A stretch of 64,000 nucleotides of DNA from Gynuella sunshinyii YC6258. Lineage in GTDB: Bacteria; Pseudomonadota; Gammaproteobacteria; Pseudomonadales; Natronospirillaceae. The DNA is taken from assembly GCF_000940805.1 (NCBI RefSeq), contig NZ_CP007142.1:3758593-3822592 (forward strand), written 5' to 3'. The first letter of the stretch is position 1, and each line of letters starts with the position of its first letter. Below the pieces are notes generated by a model, which did no database searches, was not told the origin of the DNA, and saw only the letters and a list, made by a program, of their open reading frames with translations. Positions 1 through 11,400 of the stretch are shown one piece after another. The position numbers and the translations under genes are program-made.

Positions 1-891
1 TTTCAGTGGTCCACCACTGGCCAGATAGACGCCGGCTGAAATCGCAAAAATACCTGCCCACCCCACTATCGTTGGCAACTCATGCAGCACCGGAATGGCA
101 ATCAGCGCAGATAGCGCCGGTACCAGAGCGCCAAACGTCGCGCCCGCTGAGGCTCCCAAAAGAGTGATGGCACGACCATACAGGAACAACGACAGAATGG
201 TGGCCACGATGCCCTGGAATGATGCCTGAAACAGCACATCCGCCATCGGGGCCTGAAGGATCTGCAGCCCTGAAGTCAGGAAGTACCAGGGCAGATAGAA
301 CACTGCCGATCCCACAGAAACCAGAGCCGCTGCATGCAATGGCTTAAGTCCTGAACGTTTGAGCACCAGGGTATAGCAGGCCCACATTAACGAGGCATTC
401 AAAAACAACACCACTCCGAGCAACCGTTGTTGATCCGACAGCATAAGCTCAAGACCCGTGATCACTAGCACTCCCAGAACAATGAGCAGATACCCGGCTT
501 TTCTGGTGAGCGAAAACACCTCTTTAAAGATGGCAGCGGATAGCAGGCCTACGAATAGCGGCATTACCCCTGGAATTAACGCCCCACCCTGTGCCGCCGG
601 TAACCAACGCAGACCGGTGGAAGCCACCAGCGCGTAAGGAGCCCCTGCGCCACAGATGAGAATCGCCAGTTGCCACAGACGTATTCGGTCACCACCCAGA
701 CCATGTTTTAGTAAAACCGGCAACAATAATAATCCGGCAGTACCGAATCTCAGTGCCGTGACATCTTCGGGTGACAACGAAGTGGTCACGCCTGCCCGGG
801 TTGCGGACATCCACCCGGCCCAGATACTGACCGCTGCCAGCCCGCTGATTGCGCCCGTCAGGTAACGGGATTTACTGATATGAGTGTCCAT
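1..891 (-). CDS. EamA/DMT-family membrane permease, 3' end cut by window edge
   Basis: Drug/metabolite transporter superfamily (EamA) permease, likely an inner-membrane exporter of a small metabolite; the substrate cannot be told from sequence. I translated the minus strand from ATG at 889-891, preceded by a good Shine-Dalgarno (AGGAG, about 7 nt upstream). The frame stays open for 297 codons to the window edge, so only a short C-terminal tail is missing, since the family is about 290-310 aa. The protein is strongly hydrophobic, with about ten predicted helices in two repeats. Visible stretches include SIWAGWMSATRAG near the N-terminus and GASAGATFGALVPALSALIA in the second repeat, typical of EamA proteins. 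It is divergent from a LysR regulator across 160 bp, the usual arrangement of a regulator and its target. A role in exporting the polyketide is possible but unsupported. Confidence 0.85.
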   Translation of the reverse strand, partial: MDTHISKSRYLTGAISGLAAVSIWAGWMSATRAGVTTSLSPEDVTALRFGTAGLLLLPVLLKHGLGGDRIRLWQLAILICGAGAPYALVASTGLRWLPAAQGGALIPGVMPLFVGLLSAAIFKEVFSLTRKAGYLLIVLGVLVITGLELMLSDQQRLLGVVLFLNASLMWACYTLVLKRSGLKPLHAAALVSVGSAVFYLPWYFLTSGLQILQAPMADVLFQASFQGIVATILSLFLYGRAITLLGASAGATFGALVPALSALIAIPVLHELPTIVGWAGIFAISAGVYLASGGPLK

Positions 892-1051
892 GCTGTGCTC
901 CTGTGTAAGCTGATGACCGATCAACCGCAGCTTAAGAACACATACGACATGAGTAAATTGATTAATTTGAAATCAGGTATGAGCAATACTAATATCAGGC
1001 CGACTGAGCGTTTCTGCCCTATTCATAAACACCCGTATCAGGAACACCAAA
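892..1051. promoter_or_regulatory. Divergent promoter/operator region between the permease and lysR genes
   Basis: 160 bp between two divergent starts. It carries an AT-rich dyad AAATTGATTAATTT at 955-968 with 5-bp arms, about 65 bp before the permease start and 85 bp before lysR. LysR regulators usually bind such imperfect dyads (T-N11-A) in the shared promoter. Both genes have Shine-Dalgarno-like sequences (AGGAG and AGGAA). The dyad is seen; its use as an operator is inference. No confident -35/-10 pair was identified. Confidence 0.4.
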
Positions 1052-1930
1052 ATGAATGAATCAAGCATCAACATCACCATGCTACGGGTGCTTTCGACAT
1101 TGAGCGAAACCCGCAATTTCAGCCGCGCAGCAGACCGTCTCTGTATTACCCAATCCGCCATCAGCCACGCCATTCGTGGACTGGAACAGGCTGTTGGTGT
1201 CCCGCTGGTCACTCGTGGCAATCGGGGCATTACCCTGACCGCTGCCGGTGAAGAGGCGGTGGCCCATGCTCATCGCGCCCTTGAAGCGATCAACAGCACC
1301 TTGAATATTGGTCGCCAGCCCATCGAAGGACACCTGCGGCTGGCCTTAATCAATAGTGCATCGATCAAAATTGCCCCCGCCACTCTGTCCCATATCAAAC
1401 GCCGTTACCCAAAACTGAATATTGACGTGCTGCTGGGTACCGATCAGGAAGTGGCACTCTGGGTGGAACGGGGTACTGCGGATTTAGGGATCAGTTACGA
1501 TCCGGGAAACTGCCACCATCAGGCACTCCTGGAAGACGAATTTATTGCAATCAGCGGCCAGGGATCGGGTCTGTCCGCCGGCACAGTCCCACTCGCAGAG
1601 CTGGATCAGAAACCATTTATTCTATCTACCGGCGGCTGTGCCCCCATTCTGTTTCAGTTATTTGAACAATCACATATCCAGCCGGATATCATCATGAAAG
1701 CAAGCGATATGGGCACTCTGGTGGCACTGGTCAGCGCCGGATATGGCATATCCATCGTCCCCTCTTTTTCGCTGCAACACTTTGCAGATACCCCGGTCAC
1801 ACGCCACTCCCTGGTTCCGGCGATGCGGCATTCATTATCGTTGCTACAACCCCCTCAACCACAGCAGAAATCATCTGCAGCCGTTGAGGTTGTCAAAGAG
1901 ATCATAGTTGGTGTGATGAATAATCATTGA
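1052..1930 (+). CDS. LysR-family transcriptional regulator
   Basis: 292-aa LysR-type regulator of normal length. The N-terminal winged helix-turn-helix is clear at about residues 7-65 (RVLSTLSETRNFSRAADRL, then ITQSAISHAIRGLE and the GITLTAAGE segment). A short linker helix follows, then the periplasmic-binding-protein-like effector domain (about 90-290: GHLRLALINSAS, GYGISIVPSF). The start ATG has AGGAA about 10 nt upstream. It is divergent from the EamA permease, its most likely target, and convergent with the last PKS gene, with only 21 bp between the stop codons. Control of the PKS operon cannot be excluded, but the PKS promoter lies 57 kb away. The effector is unknown. Confidence 0.9.
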   Translation: MNESSINITMLRVLSTLSETRNFSRAADRLCITQSAISHAIRGLEQAVGVPLVTRGNRGITLTAAGEEAVAHAHRALEAINSTLNIGRQPIEGHLRLALINSASIKIAPATLSHIKRRYPKLNIDVLLGTDQEVALWVERGTADLGISYDPGNCHHQALLEDEFIAISGQGSGLSAGTVPLAELDQKPFILSTGGCAPILFQLFEQSHIQPDIIMKASDMGTLVALVSAGYGISIVPSFSLQHFADTPVTRHSLVPAMRHSLSLLQPPQPQQKSSAAVEVVKEIIVGVMNNH

Positions 1931-1951
1931 CGGCTGAACACTGTCCGACGG

Positions 1952-4900
1952 TTATGCCTGGCCACGCGTCCCATCAAGGGATAAAAACTCCTGCACAGTC
2001 GCCATCACCGCCTTCTCACTTTGCCCGGCATCGATAAACAGATGATCCCCTGGAAATACGTTAATCGTGAACGGCGCGTTGGTGAGTGTCTGCCAGGCCA
2101 TCATGTCGGCATAGGAAACCTGTAGATCCCGGTCTCCGTGAAAGGCTGATATGGGTACCGGCAGGGATGTGATTGCGTCCGGATCGAAAGTGCTGACGGT
2201 TTGCATGATGGCAACGATGGCGTGCAGTTGCGTGGCGATCTGTTCGGGTGTTGTTTGGCTAAGCCCTACTTCGCGGGTGACATTGTGCTGTTGTTCGATA
2301 ATTTTGTTGACCAGCTCATCATTCTCTGGCGCCAGAATGTCGTTCAATGTTGGCAGATGATCAATGCCGGCCTGTGCATAACGTTGCTGGGCATGATGGA
2401 TCACAGGGTTGGGATTAATGGTCGGTGCACTGAAGGCGCTGACAAAAATCCGTTGTGGCAAAGGTTTATTCAGACGTTGCAGGTACAACGCCCAGGTGTA
2501 AGCAATTAATGCTCCGGAGCTGTGACCGAACAGTGCAAATGGCTGTTGCAGATCTTTGGCGAGAATATCCGTCAGTACTTCAGCGATTTCCCAGGCACTT
2601 TCTATCGGGCGCTCGTTGATTCGGTCACCGTGTCCGGGCAGTTCTATAGGACAAATCTGAATATCATCGGTCATTTGTTTTACCCAGTGACTAAACACCG
2701 AAGACGAAAGATGCCCATACGGAAAGCAGTAAAGGGTCAGTCGTTTTTTCGCTTGTTGTTGACCGCGTACCCATTGTTGTTTGTTCCGCGAAAACGGCTT
2801 TAATGACCGGCGCAGTGGCCAGGAAGAAGTCTGTCGGTGGTTCTCACCCGTTGCGGCGGATGCTTCAAGAGTGTTCAGAAGATCGTTAACGGTTTTGTTG
2901 AACAGGTTATCGATGGGTTTTTGGAGCTTATCCAGAATACGCTGAACACTCATGATCATCAGCGAATCCATACCCAGATCGATCAACGGAACATCGCATT
3001 TTACCTTTTCCGGTGGCATTTCCAGTCGTTCGGCGATGTAAACCAACAAGTCGTCAGGTGTCATTCCGGCCGCCGGATTCATGTTATTGATGGGCGCATG
3101 AGTGACGGCTGTCCTGCTCAGTCGCTTCAACTGAGTGTTCTGGCAATCGATCCATATATGATGATCTGCGCTTTCAATACGCCAGGATACTGAAAACTCC
3201 GAGGCTTCTGAATCAACGATAGACAGTATGCGGTTATGCAGTTGGTAATCCTGCTGATGGCTCAAAGGTCCTCGTATGCGAATGCCAGACATTTCCGTTG
3301 TCATATAAGGTGTTTTAATTGATGCATCGAGCATCATAAACGCCGGTTGTAACACCGCATCCAGGAAACCGGGGTGTGCCCCGAGGGCATATCTGTCTGA
3401 ATCGAATGATAACGCCAGTCCGGAAAGACTTTCAGTCTCATCAATTGCACAGTGTTTAATGGCCCTGACAAACCCTGTTCCGGGCATGCCCATGGATTCG
3501 TAACGATCATAAAAAGTTTTCTGACTAACTGTTGTGCGACTGACAAAATTGCCATCGCTGGCATCGCCATCGACAACATGGTTGTGCGGCAAAACGGATG
3601 CCTGTGCAGCCAGTATCCATTCTGCATCCGGTTGCACTGTTTTGAAGTAAATATCAGTCTGATAAACCTGGTCTTCCTGAGCCGTGACGAGCAACTGGAT
3701 TTCGGTATTCAATTGCGAGGAAATAAACAACGGTTTCAAAAACCGTATCTGATCAAGGTAGATCTCCGTGGTATTGAAATGGTTGGAAAATACTTTGTAT
3801 ATGGTTTCCAGATAGAAACCGATATGAAAATTGCCGGTGTCTTCAATACCTTCGAGTTTGCCTTGTTCAATCACCAGCGTGACCCGAAATAATTCCGTGG
3901 GGGTATCGGTTAACTGATAGTCCAGAAACGCGGAACCGGTTTTTACAGATGCCGGGTCAACGTTGTTGTCAGGCCGATCCAGCCAGCAGGGTGACAAATT
4001 AAAGTCATACAGTGGGTAGTCCTGCAAAGCGTTTGCTGTTGCCGGCTCTGTGTCATTCGCGGCATTTTGCAACAGGGCAAAACCATTTAAACCCCCAAAC
4101 CCGAATGAACTGACACCGGCAATTCGCTCATCGGCAGACCAATCAAGCACTTCTGAAGGCAACTGAAAAGCATTGTTGTTGAAGTTCAACAGCGGATTAA
4201 CGGTTTGCAGATGATTATTTCCGGGAATCTTGCCGAGATAAAGACACAATGACGCCTTGATCAGACTGGCAATACCAGCAGCAGGTTCCAGATGGCCGAT
4301 ATTGGTTTTAAGACAACCCAGCACACACGGATTTGCAGCCGCCCGCCCAGCACCGACTACATTGCCCAAAGCTTCAATTTCAACCGGATCCCCCAGGTAA
4401 GTACCGGTGCCATGGGTTTCGACATACCCAATGGTTTCGGGAGCAATATTGGCCTGTTGGCAGGTTTGCCGGATAACCGCTTCCTGAGCCAGACCGTTCG
4501 GTGCAGTCAGACCATTGCTTCTGCCATCATGATTAACATGACAAGCTTTTATGAGGGCGTAGGTTCTTGCAGGTCCGGGCAAATCTTCCGTAACTCGTTG
4601 CAGCACGATGACCCCTGCCCCCTCGCCCGGCACATAACCATCAGCACGCTGATCAAAGGTTTTGCATTTGCCATCTGCGGCCAGCATATTGGCATGTTGC
4701 AATAATTCGGTGGCTGCCGGGTTCAGGTTCAGACTGACCGCGCCCACCAGTGCAAACTGAATGCGCCCTTCCTGTAAATACCGGTAAGCAACATCCAGGC
4801 TTGCCAGCGAAGAGGAACAGGCCGAATCCAACACCATGCTTGGGCCTTCAAATCCATAGTGATATGAAATCCGGTTGGCGGATATCGCACTGGCATTCCC

Positions 4901-5416
4901 GGTGGCCATGAACAGAGCATTTTCCGGATTGTGCAGACCATCCAGCGACAAATACTGACTGGCATAATGGGACATAAACACCCCGGTCCGGGAGAATTCC
5001 GGATGCTTCTGTATGCCGGCATCAATTATGGCCTGATGGGCATTCATCAACAGCAGTCGCTGTTGCGGGTCCATGCACTTGGCTTCACGCGGGGAAATTC
5101 TGAATAGCTCCGGATCGAACAGCTCAATGTCATCAAGATAGCCGCCGTAAATGGTTTCAATATCGCTATCCGAAGTCTGTTTCCCGAGTCCCTGCAAACC
5201 GAGTCTGGCAGCTGGATAATGGCCGACAGCATCATAACGATTCAGCAGCTGTTCCCAGAACACCGGTAGACTGGCCGCGCCTGGCAGCTGACAGGCCATA
5301 CCGATAACGGCAATATCGCAGCGCTTTGAGGACTGTTGCCGGGATAATTTTTCCAACCGTTGGTTAAGCTGGTTAATGGTTGTCAGGGCTTCCTGCAATA
5401 ATGCGTCTTGAGTCAT
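1952..5416 (-). CDS. Terminal trans-AT PKS module: KS-DH-like-ACP-TE
   Basis: 1154-aa last protein of the assembly line (lbmE position by gene order). Domains: N-terminal amphipathic helix (about 5-28, probable docking coiled coil); KS13 at 35-460 with Cys200 in DSACSSSL, intact HGTGTYLGDP and NIGH; a double-hotdog DH-like domain at about 505-790; ACP at 780-855 with Ser818 in GMDSL; alpha/beta-hydrolase TE at 900-1145 with Ser966 in GHSSG, an Asp in HGDRD and His1125 in PGDHLF. The TE resembles GrsT/RifR-type enzymes more than classical macrolactone TEs, but it is fused after the last ACP, as a release domain would be. The DH-like domain lacks the catalytic His (Glu522 aligns there) while Asp686 remains in HPGFLDAVLQ. 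It may therefore act in cyclisation/aromatisation rather than normal dehydration (inference). The KS has GGLNGF instead of the usual GGTNAH near its end. The start follows the previous stop by 11 bp. Confidence 0.9.
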   Translation of the reverse strand: MTQDALLQEALTTINQLNQRLEKLSRQQSSKRCDIAVIGMACQLPGAASLPVFWEQLLNRYDAVGHYPAARLGLQGLGKQTSDSDIETIYGGYLDDIELFDPELFRISPREAKCMDPQQRLLLMNAHQAIIDAGIQKHPEFSRTGVFMSHYASQYLSLDGLHNPENALFMATGNASAISANRISYHYGFEGPSMVLDSACSSSLASLDVAYRYLQEGRIQFALVGAVSLNLNPAATELLQHANMLAADGKCKTFDQRADGYVPGEGAGVIVLQRVTEDLPGPARTYALIKACHVNHDGRSNGLTAPNGLAQEAVIRQTCQQANIAPETIGYVETHGTGTYLGDPVEIEALGNVVGAGRAAANPCVLGCLKTNIGHLEPAAGIASLIKASLCLYLGKIPGNNHLQTVNPLLNFNNNAFQLPSEVLDWSADERIAGVSSFGFGGLNGFALLQNAANDTEPATANALQDYPLYDFNLSPCWLDRPDNNVDPASVKTGSAFLDYQLTDTPTELFRVTLVIEQGKLEGIEDTGNFHIGFYLETIYKVFSNHFNTTEIYLDQIRFLKPLFISSQLNTEIQLLVTAQEDQVYQTDIYFKTVQPDAEWILAAQASVLPHNHVVDGDASDGNFVSRTTVSQKTFYDRYESMGMPGTGFVRAIKHCAIDETESLSGLALSFDSDRYALGAHPGFLDAVLQPAFMMLDASIKTPYMTTEMSGIRIRGPLSHQQDYQLHNRILSIVDSEASEFSVSWRIESADHHIWIDCQNTQLKRLSRTAVTHAPINNMNPAAGMTPDDLLVYIAERLEMPPEKVKCDVPLIDLGMDSLMIMSVQRILDKLQKPIDNLFNKTVNDLLNTLEASAATGENHRQTSSWPLRRSLKPFSRNKQQWVRGQQQAKKRLTLYCFPYGHLSSSVFSHWVKQMTDDIQICPIELPGHGDRINERPIESAWEIAEVLTDILAKDLQQPFALFGHSSGALIAYTWALYLQRLNKPLPQRIFVSAFSAPTINPNPVIHHAQQRYAQAGIDHLPTLNDILAPENDELVNKIIEQQHNVTREVGLSQTTPEQIATQLHAIVAIMQTVSTFDPDAITSLPVPISAFHGDRDLQVSYADMMAWQTLTNAPFTINVFPGDHLFIDAGQSEKAVMATVQEFLSLDGTRGQA

Positions 5417-5427
5417 AAGTCAGTCTT

Positions 5428-8400
5428 CTATTCGGTGTAATCGAGCAGTTTTTCTGAGTGCTGCAATGCTGCCCGTAATTGTCGGGCAACGTCGGAGTGC
5501 TGCATTTCCGGCTGATCAATCGGGTCGTTTTTGCCGCGCACTGCCAGTTGACCGGATAAGTACCGGGCCAGGCTGGCAATGGTTGGGTGGCGAAAACTGA
5601 TCGAAGGGGAAATATCCATTGTCAGTTGGGCTGACAACGTTCTGAAAAACGGAATGGCGTTGATGGAGTCCAGCCCCAGGTCAGCGAGATTGGCGTCTGC
5701 GGCAGTCATTTCAATATCCATGATGTTCTTTAAGGCATCACTCAGATATCGGGTCAAAGACTCCACCGAACCGTTACCCTGATAGCGGACAGAATTGACA
5801 CCATTACCAGCCGTGTGATCAGCATCATGGCTGCCTGCCGGAGCAATGGGCTCAACAGCATGCAACTGATCCATGTGGCGGACGTACTCGCTGAAGAATG
5901 GCTGTGTCCGGATCTTGTCATTGAGTCGGGAAAACCGTTGCCACTCGACAGCAAACACAATGCTCGAAGGAATCGCCTGCTGCAACAGGGTTTTCAATAA
6001 CTCTAACGCGACTTCTGGCTTCAGCATCTGCACACCAATCGCATCCATGAACGCCTGGTGATCATGCTCACCGGCCATGCCGGCTCCCGCCCAGTCTGAC
6101 CAGCGTATCAGCTGCACCGGTCGCTGTTGTTGCAGGCGCCATTCGGCCAGCGCTTGTAGCGAGGCATTGGCTGCGGCATAAGCACTGAGACCGCTGACCT
6201 GCAGCCCCTCGACCGCTGAAACCGAAGAAAACAGACAGAAATAACGCAGTGGATCATTGGCCGTGATTCGGTCCAGAACCATCGCACCATAACACTTGGC
6301 CGCCATTACCTCGGTCAGTACGGATTCGCTCATCTGGCCCAGGGGAATGGCTTCGGTGGTGATACCTGCCAGATGAAACACGCCGCTCACAGTATGGTGT
6401 AAAGACGGGCGCAGCCTGGCAAAAGCCTGCTCCACCTGATCAGGCTGACTGAAGTCGGCCTGCAGGTAATGCAGCGTCACGCCCCGCCTGGCCATATTGC
6501 GGATATAGTCGGCAATGGTCAGTGATTCATTCAACTCAGGATGTCGCAGCAGTGATGTCACCGGCTTTCTGCCCATCACCACAAACTCATCCGTTCCGGC
6601 ACTTGCCAGGGCCTGCAACAGCTTCAGGCCTATACCTCCAAAACCACCGGAAATCACCATACATCCGCTGGCATCAAAGGCCGTTTCCGATGTGGGTTGC
6701 GATAATGGCAGCAGTCTTTGCAACAGCCGCTGATGGTCGCGGAACATGACTTCCGTTTCTTCACTATCGTGGTCGATTTCGGCAAATAGCTGTTCCAGGG
6801 TCCGTTGATCCAGGTGTCCGGCTCGCAGAATACAGGCGCGGGTTTCCGGATATTCATAACGCAGGAAGCTGAAATATTTTGCCAGTGCATATTGCACCGG
6901 GTCCGGCGTCTGCCACGGATTGTGTAGCAGGCATACCATTTTGATCCGCTGTGTCAGCAGGTGTTCAAGGCAGAAACTGATCCAGCGATGCAGCTTGTGG
7001 CTTTCCCGCCCGGCATGTTGCTCAAGTTCGGCATGAGCACTGACAGCAACATCGATGGCCGATGGAATGTACATCACGCTGTCGATCTGACTGAAATCAA
7101 TGATCTCTGACAGCCGGCCATAGTCCAGTGTTTCAGCATCGATGACAACCTCACAGTGGTGATCTGGAGAGCGGCCGATCAATGCGGTTTTTATTCCCGG
7201 CCAGTGCCATAGTTGTGCTGGCAACCGGTCGGGATGTTCTGTAATCACCAGGGTTGTTTTTGTCCTGACTGAGGCGATTGGCAGGGTTTCAGGTGAAGGA
7301 TGCCACTGAACGTCAAGCAGACAGTCTGACGGTGGCAACTGAGCATCTGCACCGTCAGATTCGACGGCATTATCGTCATCAATCCAGCAACGTTTTTTGG
7401 CAAACGCATAGGTCGGCAGTGGCAAACAGGTGTAATGGTGAGTATCGCCGTACAGGTTTGCCCAGGGCACTTCCACACCTTCCACCCATAACCGGGCCAA
7501 CTTGTCTGCGCGTCCGTTTGCCAGCAGTTTATGCAGGTACTCGCGGTCTTCTTCTGTGTTCATATCCAAACCGAAAGTCGAACTTCCCTGAGTCGCTGAT
7601 TCAAACCAATGATGTTGCCCGGATGTCGCGACATTCTGATCCAGGTGCTGATTCAGGTAACCTTGCAAACTATTCAACAGTTCAGCAACACTGCCGGCAA
7701 CAAAGGCCAGTCGATGGGAAAACAACGCTCTGCGTGTTTGCAGGGTGTAGGCAATGTCGGCGAGCTGCCAGTCGCTGGCCGTCGCAACTCTGAGTCGATC
7801 AGACAGATTCTGAACCAATGCTCTCAGTTGACCCGGTTGATGAGCCGACAGTGGAATAACCTGTGGCGACCCGGACAGATCGTGATGATTCGAACCGACA
7901 CGTTCAGGTGCCTCGGCCACGATCACATGTACATTCACACCACCGGCACCAAAGGAACTGATTCCGGCGTATCGTGGATAGGGTTGACCATCACGCTCAG
8001 GTTGCGGCCAGGATGTTTTATGCTGTTGCAGATAAAACGCCGTCTGCTCAAAATCGATGTTCGGGTTAGGCACATCATGCAGGATGGACGGTACCAGCGT
8101 CTTATGGTGCAGCTGTAAAACCGTTTTGCAGAACTGGGCAATACCGGCCGCAGATTCACCATGACCAATGTTGGCCTTAACCGAGCCGATGGCACAGTAC
8201 TGGCGTTCAGCAGTATCGCGTGAATACACATCCATGAGCCCCTGAATCTCGATCGGATCTCCCAGCGCAGTGCCAGTACCGTGAGCTTCCACATAACTGA
8301 TTTGCGCGGCAGAAATACCGGCCTGTTGCAAGGCGGTGTTAATCGCGCGGGACTGGGCCACCGGATTGGGGACGGTATATCCCCGGGTTTTACCATCGTG

Positions 8401-11400
8401 GCTGACACCGGATCCTTTAACAATGGCCAGAATGGTATCGTGATCCGCTTCCGCCTGTTGTCGCGGCTTCAGCAGTACCGCCCCGACCCCTTCACTCGGC
8501 ACATAACCATCACCATTGGCGGCAAAGGCATGGCAACGGCCATCACCCGCGGCAAAACCGGTGGCACACAAAGTGACGTATTTGCTGGGATGAAGAGACA
8601 GATTGACACCACCGGCCAGAGCCACTTCGCACTCACCCCGGATCAAGCTGGCACAGGCCTGATGAATGGCAAACAGCGACGAGGAACAGGCGGTGTCCAT
8701 GGTAAAACTCGGACCAGTGAAGTTAAAAAAGTAAGACACCCGGTTGGCGATGGAAAATGTCTGTGAATTCAGCGGAGAGATTGGCAGGGCTGCTTTGCTG
8801 GCCGCTTCTGCCATTAACAGTTGATAGTTGTTAAACGTGACTCCGGCAAATACGCCGATATTGCGAGCCTCCCGCTGCCAGTGCGGGGTGATGTATCCGG
8901 CTGACTCCAGGCAGTTCCACGCAGTTTCCAAAAACAACCGTTCCTGAGGATCCATAAAACGGGCATCCTGCGCGGACAGCTTGAAAAAACCCGGATCAAA
9001 CTGATCGATCCCGTCGATAAATCCACCCCACTTGCAATAAAGACTGTCAGCCTGCCCTTTTTGCTCATTGAACAGCGGCCGGTAATCGAATCGTGCTGTG
9101 GGAATCTCGCGTATACAGTCTTTGCCCTGACACAGGTTATCCCAGAACTCATCCAGGTCAGCCGCTTCCGGGTAACGGCCACTCATGCCGATAACGGCTA
9201 TTTCAGGATTCTGCTCAGCCGGGTGATATGGTTGCTGAACCGGGCTCGTCTTTGGCTGGCCTGATGAACGCGGGATGTCGGGTTTGAGGGCAATGGGTTC
9301 CAGCGGGGTTGGTGTCAGCCCATCAGCGGTCAACAGATAGCCAGCTAACGAATCCAGGGTCTGGTATTTGAAGAACAATGTCGAATCCGCTTTACCGGTC
9401 CATTGCTCCAGTTTTTTGTTCAAAGTGGAAATGATGATGGAATCCAGTCCGAGTTCATCGAAGCCGGCTTCGGTATCAATGTTCGCGGCAGTCAGGCCGG
9501 CTGCCTCAGCGACCATCTGCGTCAATTTCGACAAGGTCTGCTGGCGCAGATTTGCCGATACCGATGTAACCTCCGTTGGAGCAGCTATTGCCGGCACCAC
9601 AGACGCATCGGTATGGACCGCATCATTGAGCCAATGCCGCTCTGGTGCAAACGGATACGTGGGTAAACCAATACGCCTGGGTTTCACTGTGCGAGGCAAC
9701 TGTTGCCAGTTGATATCCTGTCCTTTGACCCAGGCATTGAGCAATTGCGCTGCGGCGTGCGGTTGCTGCCATTGTTGAATAAAGCGGGCCAGCTCAGTCG
9801 CAGACAGATGCGTGGCGGTGGATTGCAGATTCCGTTTAACGGTTCCCTGATGCAGACCTGCCAACGCTGACGGATTGTCGAGGTATGCCTGCAATACCCG
9901 CATGATGTCGGTTTTGGAAACCGCACTGAAGGCAATGCGTTCTTTCATCGCTTCCCGGCCAAGCTGCAAAGTATGGGCAATATCCGCCAACGCAATCGCT
10001 GTGTTCTGCGCCAGATATTGCAGCAGATTACTGACTACCTGCCGGAGCCGGTCCGTGGTTTTGGCTGACAGCAGTATCAGTTCCGGTCCTTGATCATCAT
10101 TGCCGTGGTCCGGCCCGAACGCATCTTCAACATATTCTTCCAGTACCACATGAGCATAAGCACCGGAAAAACCAAAGGAACTGACCCCGGCCCTTCGCGG
10201 CTGATTCGCTATCGGCTCCCATGGAATGGCCTCGCGATTAATAAACAGTGCCGATTTCTCCAACTGAATATAAGGATTGAGTTGCTCAAAACCGGGCATG
10301 GCCGGAATGGTCCGGTGACGCATTTGCTGAATCACCTTGATGATGCCAACAATGCCGGCAGATCCTTCGGTATGGCCCACATTGGCTTTGGCCGACCCCA
10401 GCGCACAAAACGCCGTCTGCGACGAAAACTCGCTGAAAGCCTGAGTCAGTGCCGAGACCTCAATGGGATCACCGAGTTTGGTGCCGGTACCATGGGCTTC
10501 GATGTATCCCAGGCTGGCAGGATCAATACCGGCATTGCGCCAGGCGGAGATAATGACATTCTTTTCCCCCGCCACGCTCGGAGCGGTAATGGACGGCGTA
10601 AAGCCGCCATGCAGGGCGGCTGATCCTTTAACGATGCCGTAGATCCGGTCACCGTCCTGTCTGGCCTGAGCAAGTGGCTTGAGCAGAATGCTGGCGACCG
10701 CCTCACCCGGCACATAACCGTCAGCCGCAGCATCAAAACTATGGCAACGGCCGGAAACAGACAGCGCCCCGATGCTGGAAAAATAACGATAATGATGAGA
10801 AGACAACAATAGATTGGTGCCCCCCACAAATGCCATGCCACACTCCTGCCGGTGAATGGCATGACAGGCCTGATGCAAAGCAAACAACGACGAGGAACAT
10901 GCCGTATTGACGGCCAGGCTCGGACCGGTCAGGTTCAGTAAAAACGACACCCGGTTAGCCACGACTGTTTGCGCGGTACCAGTGCCAAGATGCGGATTCA
11001 TGGGGGCATCCAGCTCCGTCACCCGATCCATGTAGTCATGAGAACAAACACCGACAAACACACCGGTATCGCTGCCACGAATGTCATTGATCAGCCCGGC
11101 ATCTTCGCCACAGCGGTAGACACTTTGCAGAAACAGCCGCATCTGCGGGTCCATCCATGCGGCTTCCTGCGGCGTGATATTAAAAAATGCCGCGTCAAAC
11201 TCATCGACCCCGCTAACGAAACTGCCCCATTTGCAATAGGTCTTGTCTGCCACCTCACGGTCTTCATCGTACCAGGGGCGATAATCCCAATGATCTGCCG
11301 GAATTTCCGTAATGACATTTTTGCCCGTGCGCAGGGTCTGCCAGAACGCCTCGACATCTTCCGACTCCGGGAAACGGCCATCCATGCCGATGATGGCAAT

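Noticed and set aside
1931-1951. Terminator between lysR and the last PKS gene
   Set aside because: Only 21 bp, with no stable stem or U-tract; nothing supportable seen.
1982-2717. Terminal hydrolase as a type II editing thioesterase
   Set aside because: The sequence resembles GrsT/RifR enzymes, but it is covalently fused after the last ACP and is the only candidate release domain in the line.
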